Assembly (NCBI RefSeq): GCF_016900775.1
Contig: NZ_JACJKN010000021.1
Location: 1 to 44,954, forward strand
DNA length: 44,954 nt
Source: Olsenella uli
Lineage (GTDB): Bacteria; Actinomycetota; Coriobacteriia; Coriobacteriales; Atopobiaceae
Reading direction: 5' to 3'
The notes under the pieces were generated by a model that did not search any database, was not told the origin of the DNA, and saw only the letters and a program-made list of their open reading frames with translations. This document shows positions 8,684-17,719 of this stretch, piece by piece (the first letter of the stretch is position 1; each line of letters opens with the position of its first letter). The position numbers and the translations under genes were made by a program.

Positions 8684-10732
8684 CTAGACGACGATCTCAT
8701 ACAGGCGCATGTCCCCCTCTGCGAGCAGACACTCGAAACCCGGCGTCTCGTCAGTTACGCCGGTGGCGCCCAGCCAGTCGTCCTTCCCATACCCAAGCAG
8801 GTAGAGCGTCCCGTCCTCGCTGAACGCACTGCCCTTCTCGCCCTGGTCAAGGAGGATCACGTAGCGGATTCCCGCCGCCTCCGCCGCCGCCTCGACCGCA
8901 GGGTCGTTCGCTATGTTATCCAACCCCTTCTGCAGCACGAGAAGGTTGGAATCGCCCTCGGGGCCGAAGGACTTGTACGACACGTTGAGGTCACAGTCGG
9001 CATAGGCGAAGGCGCTTCCGTCAAAGGGGACGTTATAGACCTCGGCCCCGTCGGGAACCATCTGTCGGGCCCTCTCCGCAAAGGCAGCCTCCTGTTCGTC
9101 GAAGGCGTGATTCTCGGTGTTCTGGTAGAGGTCGCGCATCTCGTAACGAACCGCGTCGAACCCCCATGACGTCAGATAGCCGGGGACAAAGCCGAAGGGA
9201 ACGTAGTTGAGCGCCATGATGCCCGCGACGACCGCGGCGGCGAGAGCAGCGCCCGTCCTTTGCGCAATGCGGCCCGAGCGCGCCCCGCCGCGCTCCCCCA
9301 CTTTCCCAGCGCCCCACAGCACCGCCCCAACGATTGCGTCCATGCCTGCGGCGACGAGCGGCACGCAAAAGACGCAGGCCGTCGCCGCAAGGCGATAGTA
9401 GTCGCTGTACCAGAAGCCGGCAATGACGTTGCGCAGCGTCCCGGAGCAGCTAATGGCAACCACATAGAGAAGAAGCAGCAGCGCGTAGGAGCAGGGCACC
9501 CAGCGCGTCTTTGGCCGTGCCAGCAGAACGAGCGCCCCCAGCGCCACGACGGCGGCAATGAAGAACTGCTGGCGCCTAATGACGAAGGAGAATCCCAGAC
9601 CCCATCGAACGGCCTGCCCCACCGAGAGCGGGGTCTCCCGGGGATAGGTGACCACCGCCTGCATGAAGGGGGCATGGGCGAGAACGACCCACGCGAGCGC
9701 GATGAGCACAACAAGCCCACAGGCGGCGCCAACGGAGAGAAGCATGCGGTTCCGGCGGCCCCCCAGGGCATCGAACACCAGCTCCCGGAATCTCCAGACG
9801 CAGTACGGGATGAGAAAGGCGCCCGTAGAGAAGATGGCGTTCGGCTGCGCAAGCGCCATGGCAGCCCCTCCGAGGACGAAGAGCGCCCCGTAGCGCGCCC
9901 GGCGGGCACCGGTTACGCCTTTTGCGCACAGGAGGATGAAGAGCGCCGCCTCCACAGGCATAAGCGAGAACGCCGCGAGGTTGGGGTAGAGCGGCCCGAA
10001 GAGCATGATGCGCCAGGGGAAGAACGCGAAGGAGAGGCAGAGCATGCCGCCGAGCGCCACGAGACGAGGGCGCTCGGGAAAGAGCGTGGCGAGAAGGGCC
10101 ACCGAGCCCACGGGAAAGACGCCGATGATAAAGGCGAGGTTTGCCGCATGCTCTGCGAGCGCGCTCGAGACCCCCATCGTCAGCTCGACCATGGCGGCGA
10201 TCCCATGCCACGCAGACGGGTAGAGCGTCTCGTTGAGCGTCGAGAAGTTCTGCGTCTCGGCAAACATGTGGACCCGCGAGAGGTGCCATGCGTTGTCATA
10301 CGTCTGCTCGAAGGCGTTGGGGTCACCAAGGCTGGACGCATAAACGGCAATGGCGGTGGCTGCTGCCGCACATACGCCAAGCAGCAGGGCCAGTCGAACG
10401 GGCGTAAGGTGCCTCAACGGCCCCGACACCAAAAGGGGCCGCTCGAGCTTCTCGCCAAACCCCAGGGTCTCCTGCCACGTACCACGGCGGGACCTGACCG
10501 CCCACGCCGCCGCGGCTACGACCGTGACGGGCACGGCGAGCGTCACCCAGCCGCAGGGGATCCCGAGGGCCCCATACGCAATCGAGAGCACGCCGTAGGC
10601 GGCAAGCGTCACCAGCGGCGCCGCGCCAAGCGCGAACTCCCAGCGAGCCCCGAGCGCTCTCACGGCCACGAACCCAGGGACGAGCAGGACGGAGATTGCC
10701 AGGAGGGTCGCCAGAAGGAGGTCAGTCCACAT
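8684..10732 (-). CDS. Polytopic membrane protein, DUF6541-like (probable GT-C glycosyltransferase)
   Basis: A 682-residue membrane protein. It starts with a hydrophobic helix (LLLATLLAISVLLVPGFVAVRAL), has about 12 further membrane helices to residue ~500, and ends with a soluble C-terminal domain of about 170 residues. The pattern is that of DUF6541 proteins common in actinobacterial cell-envelope loci. The first outer loop contains QTYDNAWHLSRV, an acidic/histidine/arginine arrangement like that of GT-C enzymes, so a role in transferring lipid-linked sugars at the outer membrane face is likely but unproven. It follows the polyprenyl-phosphate glycosyltransferase gene by 143 bases on the same strand; the gap contains a palindromic repeat. 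Only a weak GAAAGG precedes the ATG. An alternative is an O-antigen polymerase-like function. Confidence 0.65.
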   Translation of the reverse strand: MWTDLLLATLLAISVLLVPGFVAVRALGARWEFALGAAPLVTLAAYGVLSIAYGALGIPCGWVTLAVPVTVVAAAAWAVRSRRGTWQETLGFGEKLERPLLVSGPLRHLTPVRLALLLGVCAAAATAIAVYASSLGDPNAFEQTYDNAWHLSRVHMFAETQNFSTLNETLYPSAWHGIAAMVELTMGVSSALAEHAANLAFIIGVFPVGSVALLATLFPERPRLVALGGMLCLSFAFFPWRIMLFGPLYPNLAAFSLMPVEAALFILLCAKGVTGARRARYGALFVLGGAAMALAQPNAIFSTGAFLIPYCVWRFRELVFDALGGRRNRMLLSVGAACGLVVLIALAWVVLAHAPFMQAVVTYPRETPLSVGQAVRWGLGFSFVIRRQQFFIAAVVALGALVLLARPKTRWVPCSYALLLLLYVVAISCSGTLRNVIAGFWYSDYYRLAATACVFCVPLVAAGMDAIVGAVLWGAGKVGERGGARSGRIAQRTGAALAAAVVAGIMALNYVPFGFVPGYLTSWGFDAVRYEMRDLYQNTENHAFDEQEAAFAERARQMVPDGAEVYNVPFDGSAFAYADCDLNVSYKSFGPEGDSNLLVLQKGLDNIANDPAVEAAAEAAGIRYVILLDQGEKGSAFSEDGTLYLLGYGKDDWLGATGVTDETPGFECLLAEGDMRLYEIVV

Positions 10733-10788
10733 GATGCTTGCCTTTCACGATGTCGCCCGTATCCCTGGGCACCAGCCTGCGACCTGTT

Positions 10789-10858
10789 GTCGAGTGACAG
10801 CTTTTGAACAAACGAGGCCGATTTGGGAGGTCCATCCGTCCGAAAAATGTCACTCAGC
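10789..10858. repeat. ~66-bp dispersed palindrome, copy 1
   Basis: An imperfect inverted repeat: the left arm begins GAGTGACAGCTTTTGAAC and the right arm ends AAAAATGTCACTC, around AAACGAGGCCG and TCCATCCGTCCG. The reverse complement of the element at 25791-25859 aligns with it over its whole length, so the two are oriented copies of one family. It sits in the 143-base gap between the glycosyltransferase ending at 10876 and the gene starting at 10732, so it lies inside or beside a leftward transcript. Confidence 0.65.
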
Positions 10859-10875
10859 CCGACGCGGGACCATAC

Positions 10876-11811
10876 CTACGCCTGCCCCTCGTTCTCGTCC
10901 GTGGTCTCCCGGACGATGAACTGCGGCGTGCCGTTGGCGGGCAGGACGAGGTTGCCCACGTACTCGCCGATGATGCCGAGCGTGAGCAGGATGAGCCCGA
11001 AGAAGAAGAGCAGGATGCAGATGATCGAGGACCAGCCCGCAGGCACGCCCGGCACCACGATGCGCCGCACGAGCACGAAGATGGCGTAGAGGAAGCCCAC
11101 GGCCGCCGAGATGACGCCGATGCACGAGACCATGCGCAGCGGCAGCACGGTGTAGTTGAAGTAGGAGAGCCAGAGCTTGGCGAGCTTGCCCAGGGTGTAG
11201 TTGGAGCTCCCCTGCTCGCGGGCATGATGCTCGATCGTCACGTTGCCGATGCGGTTGGTCATGCGCCCGAAGAGCGCCTCCACGTAGGGATTGTAGTTGC
11301 GGTACTGGACCACTTGGTCGCGCACGGCGCGGGTGATGAGCCAGAAGTTGCTCGTCTCGATGTCCTTGGGGCGGTCGAGGAGCTTCTGGGCGGTAACGCG
11401 ATTGAGCCAGCTCGTGAAGTTCTTGATGGGTCCGTTGGCGGACTGGCGGTAGACTCCGTAGACGACGTCATAGCCCTCCTCCATCTTGCGGATGAGGGCG
11501 GGAATCTGCGAGGGGTGGGTCTGGAGGTCGTCGTCCATGCCCATGACGAGGTCGCCGGTCGCGTGGTTGAGGCCGCACATGATGCCGTTGTGCTGGCCGA
11601 AGTTGCGCATGAGCGTGATGCCGTGCACGCAGGGGTGCTCCTCGGCGAGGCGGCAGATCTCCGCGTAGGTGCCGTCGGGCGAGCAGTCATCCACGAGGAC
11701 GAACTCGCAGTCGTAGCCCTTTAGCCGCTCGAACTCCGCAAGCGTGAGGTCCACGACCTGGCGAATCGAGTTCTCGGAGTTGTAGCACGGGATGACGATG
11801 GAGACGAGCAT
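10876..11811 (-). CDS. Polyprenyl-phosphate glycosyltransferase (GtrB/ArnC-like)
   Basis: A 311-residue enzyme with a GT2 domain (VSIVIPCYNSE at 3-13, DDCSPDGT at 41-48, MDDDLQ at 92-97) and two C-terminal membrane helices at about 227-248 and 260-282, ending in a short cytoplasmic tail. This is the layout of GtrB, ArnC and dolichol-phosphate-mannose-synthase-like proteins, which load a single sugar onto undecaprenyl phosphate at the inner membrane face. The gene is last in the leftward run rmlB, rmlC-rmlD, two SMR-type proteins, then this, and is 21 bases from the second SMR gene. The context indicates that those SMR proteins flip the lipid-linked sugar it makes. The sugar itself is unknown. 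Confidence 0.85.
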   Translation of the reverse strand: MLVSIVIPCYNSENSIRQVVDLTLAEFERLKGYDCEFVLVDDCSPDGTYAEICRLAEEHPCVHGITLMRNFGQHNGIMCGLNHATGDLVMGMDDDLQTHPSQIPALIRKMEEGYDVVYGVYRQSANGPIKNFTSWLNRVTAQKLLDRPKDIETSNFWLITRAVRDQVVQYRNYNPYVEALFGRMTNRIGNVTIEHHAREQGSSNYTLGKLAKLWLSYFNYTVLPLRMVSCIGVISAAVGFLYAIFVLVRRIVVPGVPAGWSSIICILLFFFGLILLTLGIIGEYVGNLVLPANGTPQFIVRETTDENEGQA

Positions 11812-11832
11812 GTGAGACCTTTCCGTTGGCGC

Positions 11833-12186
11833 CTACGCCCCAAGCGCGTAGACCACGATGCCGCAGACGATGAGCGCGAGGGCGAGGAGCTTCCTTGCGC
11901 TCATGCGCTCGTGGAAGATGGTGACGCCGAAGAGGGTCACCCAGAGGTAGCCCGTGGCGTCGAGGATGGGGCCCATGGAGAGCGGGATTCCCCGGTACGA
12001 GAGGACGGAGAGCAGCGTCGCCCCCACGAAGAGCACATACGCGAAGATGACGAGCGGGTTCAGGTACTCGCGCACCACGGAGCCATGCTCGCGCGAGGCG
12101 CTCTTCTTGAGCATGACCTGGGACACCGCGCTCACGAGCACGCCGAGGAGGTTGAGGGCCGCGAAGGCGAGGACGGTGCCATTCAT
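11833..12186 (-). CDS. Four-helix SMR/EamA-type membrane protein, subunit 2
   Basis: A 117-residue protein with four hydrophobic helices: TVLAFAALNLLGVLVSAVSQ, PLVIFAYVLFVGATLLSVLS, PILDATGYLWVTLFGVTIF and LLALALIVCGIVVYALG. The Q-V-M-L-K after helix 1 and the F-H-E-R loop after helix 3 are typical of small multidrug-resistance-like proteins and of ArnE/ArnF. Its ATG overlaps the stop of the preceding SMR gene by four bases (ATGA), which strongly suggests a heterodimer made in equal amounts. Next to an undecaprenyl-phosphate glycosyltransferase, the likely role is flipping of the lipid-linked sugar rather than drug efflux, as with ArnEF. Simple drug export remains possible. Confidence 0.75.
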   Translation of the reverse strand: MNGTVLAFAALNLLGVLVSAVSQVMLKKSASREHGSVVREYLNPLVIFAYVLFVGATLLSVLSYRGIPLSMGPILDATGYLWVTLFGVTIFHERMSARKLLALALIVCGIVVYALGA

Positions 12187-12599
12187 CGCGCCTCACCGTC
12201 CCTCTTGCCCTGCGCGCCCTTCTCGTCCCTCTCGGCAAGCGAGAAGAGCACGACGCCCGCGAGCACGATGAGGGCGCCAAGAACCTTCAGGGGCGACACC
12301 TGTTCCTGGAAGAGAAGCACGCCCCACACGATGCCCCAGAGCACCGTGACCGCCTTGTTGGCGTAGGCATAGGTGAGCGGAAGGCGCTTGATCACCTGCT
12401 GCCACCCGATGGCGTAGACGCCGAGAAGGGCGATCATTCCGCCGTAGCAGGCAATGAAGCCGAGGCTCATGAAGTCGAAGCCCGCGGCGAGCTTGGCGCA
12501 GACGCTCGAGAGCGAGTAGACGGCGAGCATCACGTGAAGGGCGACGAGGGCCCTCGCCCCGCCGCCCCCCTGTGTCCTGGTGTCCCTGTGGGCGTCCAC
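12183..12599 (-). CDS. Four-helix SMR/EamA-type membrane protein, subunit 1
   Basis: About 138 residues with four helices: ALVALHVMLAVYSLSSVCAK, FIACYGGMIALLGVYAIGWQ, YAYANKAVTVLWGIVWGVLLF and VLGALIVLAGVVLFSLA, followed by a charged tail. The F-Q-E-Q loop after helix 3 parallels F-H-E-R in its partner. I use the GTG at 12599, whose G is the last base of the upstream TAG stop, because an ATG at 12530 would cut helix 1 in half and lacks a ribosome-binding site; AAGGGA precedes the GTG. Overlap with both neighbours (one base upstream, four downstream) ties it to rhamnose synthesis and to its SMR partner. It is predicted to form one half of a lipid-sugar flippase. Confidence 0.72.
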   Translation of the reverse strand: MDAHRDTRTQGGGGARALVALHVMLAVYSLSSVCAKLAAGFDFMSLGFIACYGGMIALLGVYAIGWQQVIKRLPLTYAYANKAVTVLWGIVWGVLLFQEQVSPLKVLGALIVLAGVVLFSLAERDEKGAQGKRDGEAR

Positions 12600-14059
12600 T
12601 ATCCCTTGAGCTCCCTCTTGAGCCGCCCGAGGTACTCGGTGAGCTCGTCCTCCCAGTCGCGGGGCGTGAAGCCGGCGGCCTCGAGCTTCGAGAGGTCGAG
12701 CGCCGAGTGCGCGGGGCGCGGGGCGATGGGCCCCGCGGCGTTCGCGTAGTACTCCGCCGTGGAGACGGGCACGACGGCATCGCCGTTGCCGTTGGCGGCG
12801 TCGAAGGTTGCCCGCGCTATGTCCGCCCAGGTGCGCACGGCGCCGGAGCCCGTGCAGTCGTAGGTGCCGTAGGGGGCGCGGCCGTCCAGCAGGTGCATGA
12901 TCGCGGCGGCCATCTGGTCGGCGAAGGTGAGCCGGCCCTCCTGGTCGTCCACCACGGTCACGCGGTCGAGCTCGCCTGCCGCCACGCGGTCGGAGAGGCC
13001 CCACATGGTGCGCACGAAGTTCCTCCCGTCGCCGATGACCCAGCTCGAGCGCAGCACGTAGTGGGCGGGGCAGCCCGCCACGGCGAGGTCCCCCGCCGCC
13101 TTGGACTGGCCGTAGACGGACAGGGGCGAGAGGGGCTCGCCCTCGTCGTGGAGCTCTCGCGCGCCGTCGAAGACGTAGTCGGAGCTCACGTGCACGAGCG
13201 TGATGCCGTGCTCGGCGCAGGTGCGGGCGAGCAGGGCCGGGCCGGCGGCGTTGGCCCTCCAGGCGGCGGCGCGCCCCTCCGGCGTCTCCGCGGCGTCCAC
13301 GGCGGTGTAGGCGCCGCAGTTGATGACCGCGCCGTAGAGCGACCAGTCGTAGCGGTCGTACTGCGCGGGGTCGGAGAAGTCGAACTCGTCGACGTCGCAG
13401 TAGTCGAACGTGCCGGCGTCCGGGCGCGCCTCGGCGAGCGCGCGCACCGCGCGGCCGAGCTGGCCGTTCGCGCCCGTGACGAGCGTCCTCCTGGGCGCCA
13501 TGGGAACCACATCGGCGAGGGGCGGGTGATTCTTATCGGCCTCCGAGAGCTCCGCCTCCGAGAGCGGGATGGGCCACTCGATGGCGAGCTCGGGGTCGGC
13601 GAGGTTGACGAAGGTGTAGGTGCGCTTGAGCTCCGCCGACCAGTGGGCGTCGACGAGGTAGGTGTAGGCGGTGCCGTCCTCGAGCGCCTGGTAGGAGTTG
13701 CCGACGCCCCTGGGCACGTAGATCGCGCGGGAGGGGTCGAGGGTCGCCGTGTAGACCTCGCCGTAGGTGGGACTGCCGGCGCGCAGGTCCACCCAGGCGC
13801 CGAAGACCGAGCCCGTGGCGACCGAGACGAACTTGTCCCAGGGCTCGGCGTGGATGCCGCGCGTGACGCCGCGCTGGAGGTTGTAGCTCACGTTGTTCTG
13901 GACCCAGCGGCGGTCCGGCAGGCCGAGGCCCCCGACCATCTTGGCGCGCTGCCAGTTCTCCTTGAACCAGCCGCGGGAGTCGCCGTGGACCGTCAGCTCC
14001 ACGACGACGAGGCCCTCGATGCCGGTCTCGACTGCCTCGAGGCTCTTCTCGAACTCCAT
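12599..14059 (-). CDS. rmlC-rmlD: Bifunctional dTDP-4-dehydrorhamnose 3,5-epimerase / dTDP-4-dehydrorhamnose reductase (RmlC-RmlD fusion)
   Basis: A 486-residue fusion carrying the last two steps of dTDP-L-rhamnose synthesis. Residues 1-185 are the RmlC cupin: GDSRGWFKE near 26-34, QNNVSYN and the catalytic-base histidine in GIHAEPWDK (H70), and a tyrosine-rich AYTYLVD. Residues 190-486 are the RmlD short-chain reductase: nucleotide-binding GANGQLG at 196-202, the INCGAYTAVDAAE block, HVSSDYVFDG, and the catalytic VYGQSK with Y316 and K320. The junction is read through without a stop, so this is a real fusion and not a frameshift artefact. It lies 9 bases downstream of rmlB and its TAG overlaps the GTG of the next gene. 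Fusion guarantees equal amounts of both activities and may channel the unstable 4-keto intermediate. Confidence 0.93.
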   Translation of the reverse strand: MEFEKSLEAVETGIEGLVVVELTVHGDSRGWFKENWQRAKMVGGLGLPDRRWVQNNVSYNLQRGVTRGIHAEPWDKFVSVATGSVFGAWVDLRAGSPTYGEVYTATLDPSRAIYVPRGVGNSYQALEDGTAYTYLVDAHWSAELKRTYTFVNLADPELAIEWPIPLSEAELSEADKNHPPLADVVPMAPRRTLVTGANGQLGRAVRALAEARPDAGTFDYCDVDEFDFSDPAQYDRYDWSLYGAVINCGAYTAVDAAETPEGRAAAWRANAAGPALLARTCAEHGITLVHVSSDYVFDGARELHDEGEPLSPLSVYGQSKAAGDLAVAGCPAHYVLRSSWVIGDGRNFVRTMWGLSDRVAAGELDRVTVVDDQEGRLTFADQMAAAIMHLLDGRAPYGTYDCTGSGAVRTWADIARATFDAANGNGDAVVPVSTAEYYANAAGPIAPRPAHSALDLSKLEAAGFTPRDWEDELTEYLGRLKRELKG

Positions 14060-14068
14060 GCGCTCCCC

Positions 14069-15139
<1,071 letters not shown>

Positions 15140-15167
15140 TTATCCCATCAGGCACATTCAACACCAA

Positions 15168-15204
15168 ACATGCCTAAAAGGGGACAAGCCCCTTTTAGGC
15201 ATGT
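15168..15204. repeat. GCCTAAAAGGGG hairpin family, copy 1 (between rmlA and rmlB)
   Basis: A perfect 16-bp stem (ACATGCCTAAAAGGGG and its complement) around the loop ACAAG. It lies 44 bases after the rmlA stop and 80 bases before the rmlB start, so it could act as a terminator or attenuator within the rhamnose operon. The core arms are identical to copies at 25608, 37744 and 42487; the loop sequence shows that this copy is in the opposite orientation to the others. Confidence 0.8.
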
Positions 15205-15247
15205 TCTAGCTCGGAAGAATAACGAATGCGAGCTCTTCTCGTCTCTA

Positions 15248-16150
15248 CTAGTCCTTGTACGGCCGGTCCGGCGCGATCTTGCCCTCTGCCACGGTCCTCA
15301 GGTGCGCGCCGTAGTTGGACTTGCCGTAGCGCTCCGCGCACTCGAGCAGGCGCTCGCGGGAGACCCAGCCGTTCTCGTAGGCGATCTCCTCGGGGACGGA
15401 GACCGGCAGGTCCTGGGCGGTCTCCACCGTGCGCACGAACTGGGAGGCCTCGAAGAGCGACTCCATGGTGCCGGTGTCGAGCCAGGCGTAGCCGCGCCCG
15501 AGCGTCACAACGTCGAGCGTGCCGTCCTCGAGGTACATGCGGTTGAGGTCGGTGATCTCGTACTCGCCGCGGGCCGAGGGGCGCACGCGCGCCGCGTAGT
15601 CGCACACGCGCCCGTCGTAGAAGTAGAGGCCCGTCACGGCGTAGTTCGACTTCGGGTCGGCGGGCTTCTCCTCGATGGAGACCGCGTTGTAGTTCTCGTC
15701 GAACTCCACGACGCCGAAGCGCTCCGGGTCGTCCACGCGGTAGCCGAAGACCGTGGCGCGGCCGCGCCCGGCGTTGGCGGCGGCGCGCCTGAGGTGCCGG
15801 CCGAGCCCGTTGCCGTAGAAGATGTTGTCGCCCAGCACGAGCGCGCAGGCCTCGCCCGCGACGAACTCCCGCCCGATGACGAAGGCCTGCGCGAGGCCGT
15901 TGGGCTCGGGCTGCACGGCGTAGGAGAGCGAGATGCCGAAGTCCGAGCCGTCGCCGAGCAGCCGCTCGAAGTTGGGCAGGTCCGCCGGCGTGGAGATGAT
16001 CAGGATGTCGCGGATGCCCGCCAGCATGAGCGTGGAGAGCGGGTAGTAGACCATCGGCTTGTCGTAGACGGGCAGGAGCTGCTTGCTCGTGACCGTGGTG
16101 AGCGGGTAGAGGCGCGTGCCCGAGCCGCCCGCGAGGATGATGCCCTTCAT
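15248..16150 (-). CDS. rmlA: Glucose-1-phosphate thymidylyltransferase
   Basis: A 300-residue nucleotidyltransferase that joins glucose-1-phosphate and dTTP into dTDP-glucose, the first step to dTDP-rhamnose. The N-terminal [18 protein letters not shown] gives the GGSGTR phosphate loop at 8-13, followed by [20 protein letters not shown]. The metal-binding LGDN and the EKP segment ([21 protein letters not shown]) are the expected family blocks. I start at the ATG at 16150, which has GGAGGG eight bases upstream; residues further upstream lie across the promoter. It is first in the leftward rhamnose operon, and its product feeds RmlB directly downstream. Confidence 0.95.
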   Translation of the reverse strand: MKGIILAGGSGTRLYPLTTVTSKQLLPVYDKPMVYYPLSTLMLAGIRDILIISTPADLPNFERLLGDGSDFGISLSYAVQPEPNGLAQAFVIGREFVAGEACALVLGDNIFYGNGLGRHLRRAAANAGRGRATVFGYRVDDPERFGVVEFDENYNAVSIEEKPADPKSNYAVTGLYFYDGRVCDYAARVRPSARGEYEITDLNRMYLEDGTLDVVTLGRGYAWLDTGTMESLFEASQFVRTVETAQDLPVSVPEEIAYENGWVSRERLLECAERYGKSNYGAHLRTVAEGKIAPDRPYKD

Positions 16151-16189
16151 GGAGTCTCCCTCCGGCGAGTCCTTCTCTGCTATCAGCCC

Positions 16190-16217
16190 ATCATACGACA
16201 TGCACATGCCATGACAA
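16190..16217 (-). promoter_or_regulatory. Putative sigma-70-type promoter of rmlA
   Basis: On the minus strand TTGTCA (16212-16217) and TATGAT (16190-16195) are separated by 16 bases. Transcription would start near 16183, giving a leader of about 33 bases before the rmlA ATG. Confidence 0.55.
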
Positions 16218-16240
16218 ACGACCCGGTCACCAATGTCATG

Positions 16241-16271
16241 AAAAGAGGGGCCCGCCGAAGCGAGCCCCTCC
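16241..16271 (-). terminator. Intrinsic terminator of the cold-shock gene
   Basis: On the minus strand GAGGGGCTCGC, loop TTCG, GCGGGCCCCTC is followed by TTTT. The stable UUCG tetraloop and the position 20 bases after the stop at 16293 make this a convincing intrinsic terminator; it also insulates rmlA from read-through. Confidence 0.8.
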
Positions 16272-16292
16272 CAAGTCGCCTATGCCCTGAGC

Positions 16293-16496
16293 TTAGAGCT
16301 TGCGGACGTTGGAGGCCTGGAGCTTGCCGTTCTGGCCGGTCGTGACGTCGAACTCGACAGCCTGGCCCTCGTCCAGCGTCTTGAAGCCGTCCATCTGAAT
16401 CTCGGAGTAGTGAACGAACAGGTCGTCCCCATCCTCGCGGGAGATGAAGCCGTAGCCCTTGTCCGGATTGAACCACTTGACAGTACCCTGAGCCAT
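16293..16496 (-). CDS. CspA-family cold-shock protein
   Basis: A 67-residue single-domain RNA/DNA-binding protein, the usual size for the family. It begins [22 protein letters not shown]1 is KGYGFISR at 13-20 and RNP2 is LFVHYSEI at 26-33. Such proteins melt RNA structure and may be constitutive or cold induced. GAAAGG lies six bases before the ATG; upstream in-frame codons do not resemble the fold and are ignored. The leader may be about 80-100 bases and contains a short GC hairpin (CCCTGCGGGGC on the minus strand), as often seen for cold-shock mRNAs. It stands alone between two parts of the glycan locus. Confidence 0.93.
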   Translation of the reverse strand: MAQGTVKWFNPDKGYGFISREDGDDLFVHYSEIQMDGFKTLDEGQAVEFDVTTGQNGKLQASNVRKL

Positions 16497-16591
16497 GTCG
16501 TGCCTTTCTTTCTCTGCCCCGCAGGGCAAAAGCTGCGCTCGCGCGCGATACCGTGACCGTTTGGCCACGGGGGATATCTTACCCCGAAACT

Positions 16592-16634
16592 GGTCCCTCA
16601 ATCCCGACAATCCGTTGGGGGACGATTAGGGACC
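16592..16634. terminator. Inverted repeat downstream of the three-glycosyltransferase operon
   Basis: GGTCCCT (16592-16598) and AGGGACC (16628-16634) flank a partly complementary core, 23 bases after the stop at 16658 on the minus strand. It may end the operon, but there is no U-run and the core is irregular; it also lies in the promoter zone of the cold-shock gene. Confidence 0.35.
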
Positions 16635-16657
16635 GTCGGCAGAGTCCCGGGCGTCCG

Positions 16658-17719
16658 CTATCGGCCGGGGCCGCCAACCTTCTGCAGCGCTCGCCTGAGA
16701 AAGGAGCGCACCCCACGCTCCCGGAGGCGGTGCTCCAGCGCGAGCGCTCTTCTCGCTCGGGCGTGTATGTCCGTGCGATAGCAGGCGTCGAGCGCCATGC
16801 GGCGCGTCGTGCGAGGCAGGCGCATCGCCGAGACGTCGGCCTCAGTCCAGTAGCGGGAGAGAATCCGGCGCAGCCCCTCGGCAACGGAACGGTAGGTCGC
16901 GTCGTCCAGCTTGAGCGCGTCGTAGAGCGAGAAGTCGAGCGAGAAGGACACGAGGTCCGCCGCGTGGTCGCGCAGGAACCCTCCCGCGCTCCAGTCCGCG
17001 AGGATGCGCTCGATGACCTTGTTGTGCTCGAGCATCTTGGAACCAAAGTCGGCGCGCAGGCCGCTCATGAGCGAGCCGTCGCGCACGACCTGGTACTCGT
17101 AGAGCTCGTCGGAGATGAGCGTGGTGCGGCGCGAGCGCGGGTAGACGGCGAAGCAGAAGACTTGGTCCTCGCCGAAGCGGAGGCCCTCGTCGAGGGAGAG
17201 GCCGCGAGCGAGGAGGAAGTCCCGCCTGAGGGCGAGCTTCCAGACGAAGGGCCGCGAGGCCTCCCTGAGCAGGAGGTCCATGCTGAAGGCATCGTAGGTC
17301 ACGTCGCGCGGGTGGAGCGACTCTGTGAGCCACTCGGGGCAGGGCGCGTCATCCGGGAAGCACCGGCCGCCAAAGACGAGGACGTCCGAGCCGGTCTCGT
17401 CAAGCGCGGAGACGATGCGTCCGCACGCGCCGGGAAGGTAGCGGTCGTCCGCGTCCAGGAAGCTCACGTAGTCGCCGCGGGCGGCCCGGATGCCGGCGTT
17501 GCGCGCGGCAGACGGCCCTTGGTTGGCCTGGTCGATCACGCGGACCCGAGCGTCCTTTTCCTCCCACGCGGCGAGCCGCTGCCGGGAGTCGTCCGTGGAG
17601 CCATCGTTCACGCAGATGACCTCGAAGTCGTCAAAGTCCTGCGAGAGGAGCGACCCAAGGCAGCGGTCCGCCCAGCGCTCGACGTTGTAGACGGGGACGA
17701 TGACGCTAAGACGGGTCAC
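16658..17719 (-). CDS. Family 2 glycosyltransferase
   Basis: A 353-residue enzyme with SVIVPVYNVERWADRCLGSLLSQ at the N-terminus, CVNDGSTDDS near 36-45 and the donor/metal motif FLDADD at 88-92 (D89, D91). The C-terminal third is rich in arginine and aromatic residues, without obvious membrane helices. The start is a GTG at 17719 that overlaps the TGA of the upstream glycosyltransferase by four bases (GTGA), so translation is coupled. It is the last of three related glycosyltransferases in a leftward operon (19971 to 16658). These are probable cytoplasmic transferases that extend a surface glycan; linkage and sugar cannot be predicted. Confidence 0.82.
   Translation of the reverse strand: MTRLSVIVPVYNVERWADRCLGSLLSQDFDDFEVICVNDGSTDDSRQRLAAWEEKDARVRVIDQANQGPSAARNAGIRAARGDYVSFLDADDRYLPGACGRIVSALDETGSDVLVFGGRCFPDDAPCPEWLTESLHPRDVTYDAFSMDLLLREASRPFVWKLALRRDFLLARGLSLDEGLRFGEDQVFCFAVYPRSRRTTLISDELYEYQVVRDGSLMSGLRADFGSKMLEHNKVIERILADWSAGGFLRDHAADLVSFSLDFSLYDALKLDDATYRSVAEGLRRILSRYWTEADVSAMRLPRTTRRMALDACYRTDIHARARRALALEHRLRERGVRSFLRRALQKVGGPGR

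Noticed and set aside
12599-14059. RmlC-RmlD as two genes merged by a sequencing frameshift
   Set aside because: Both domains are in one frame with a normal linker and intact active sites; such fusions are known in actinobacteria.
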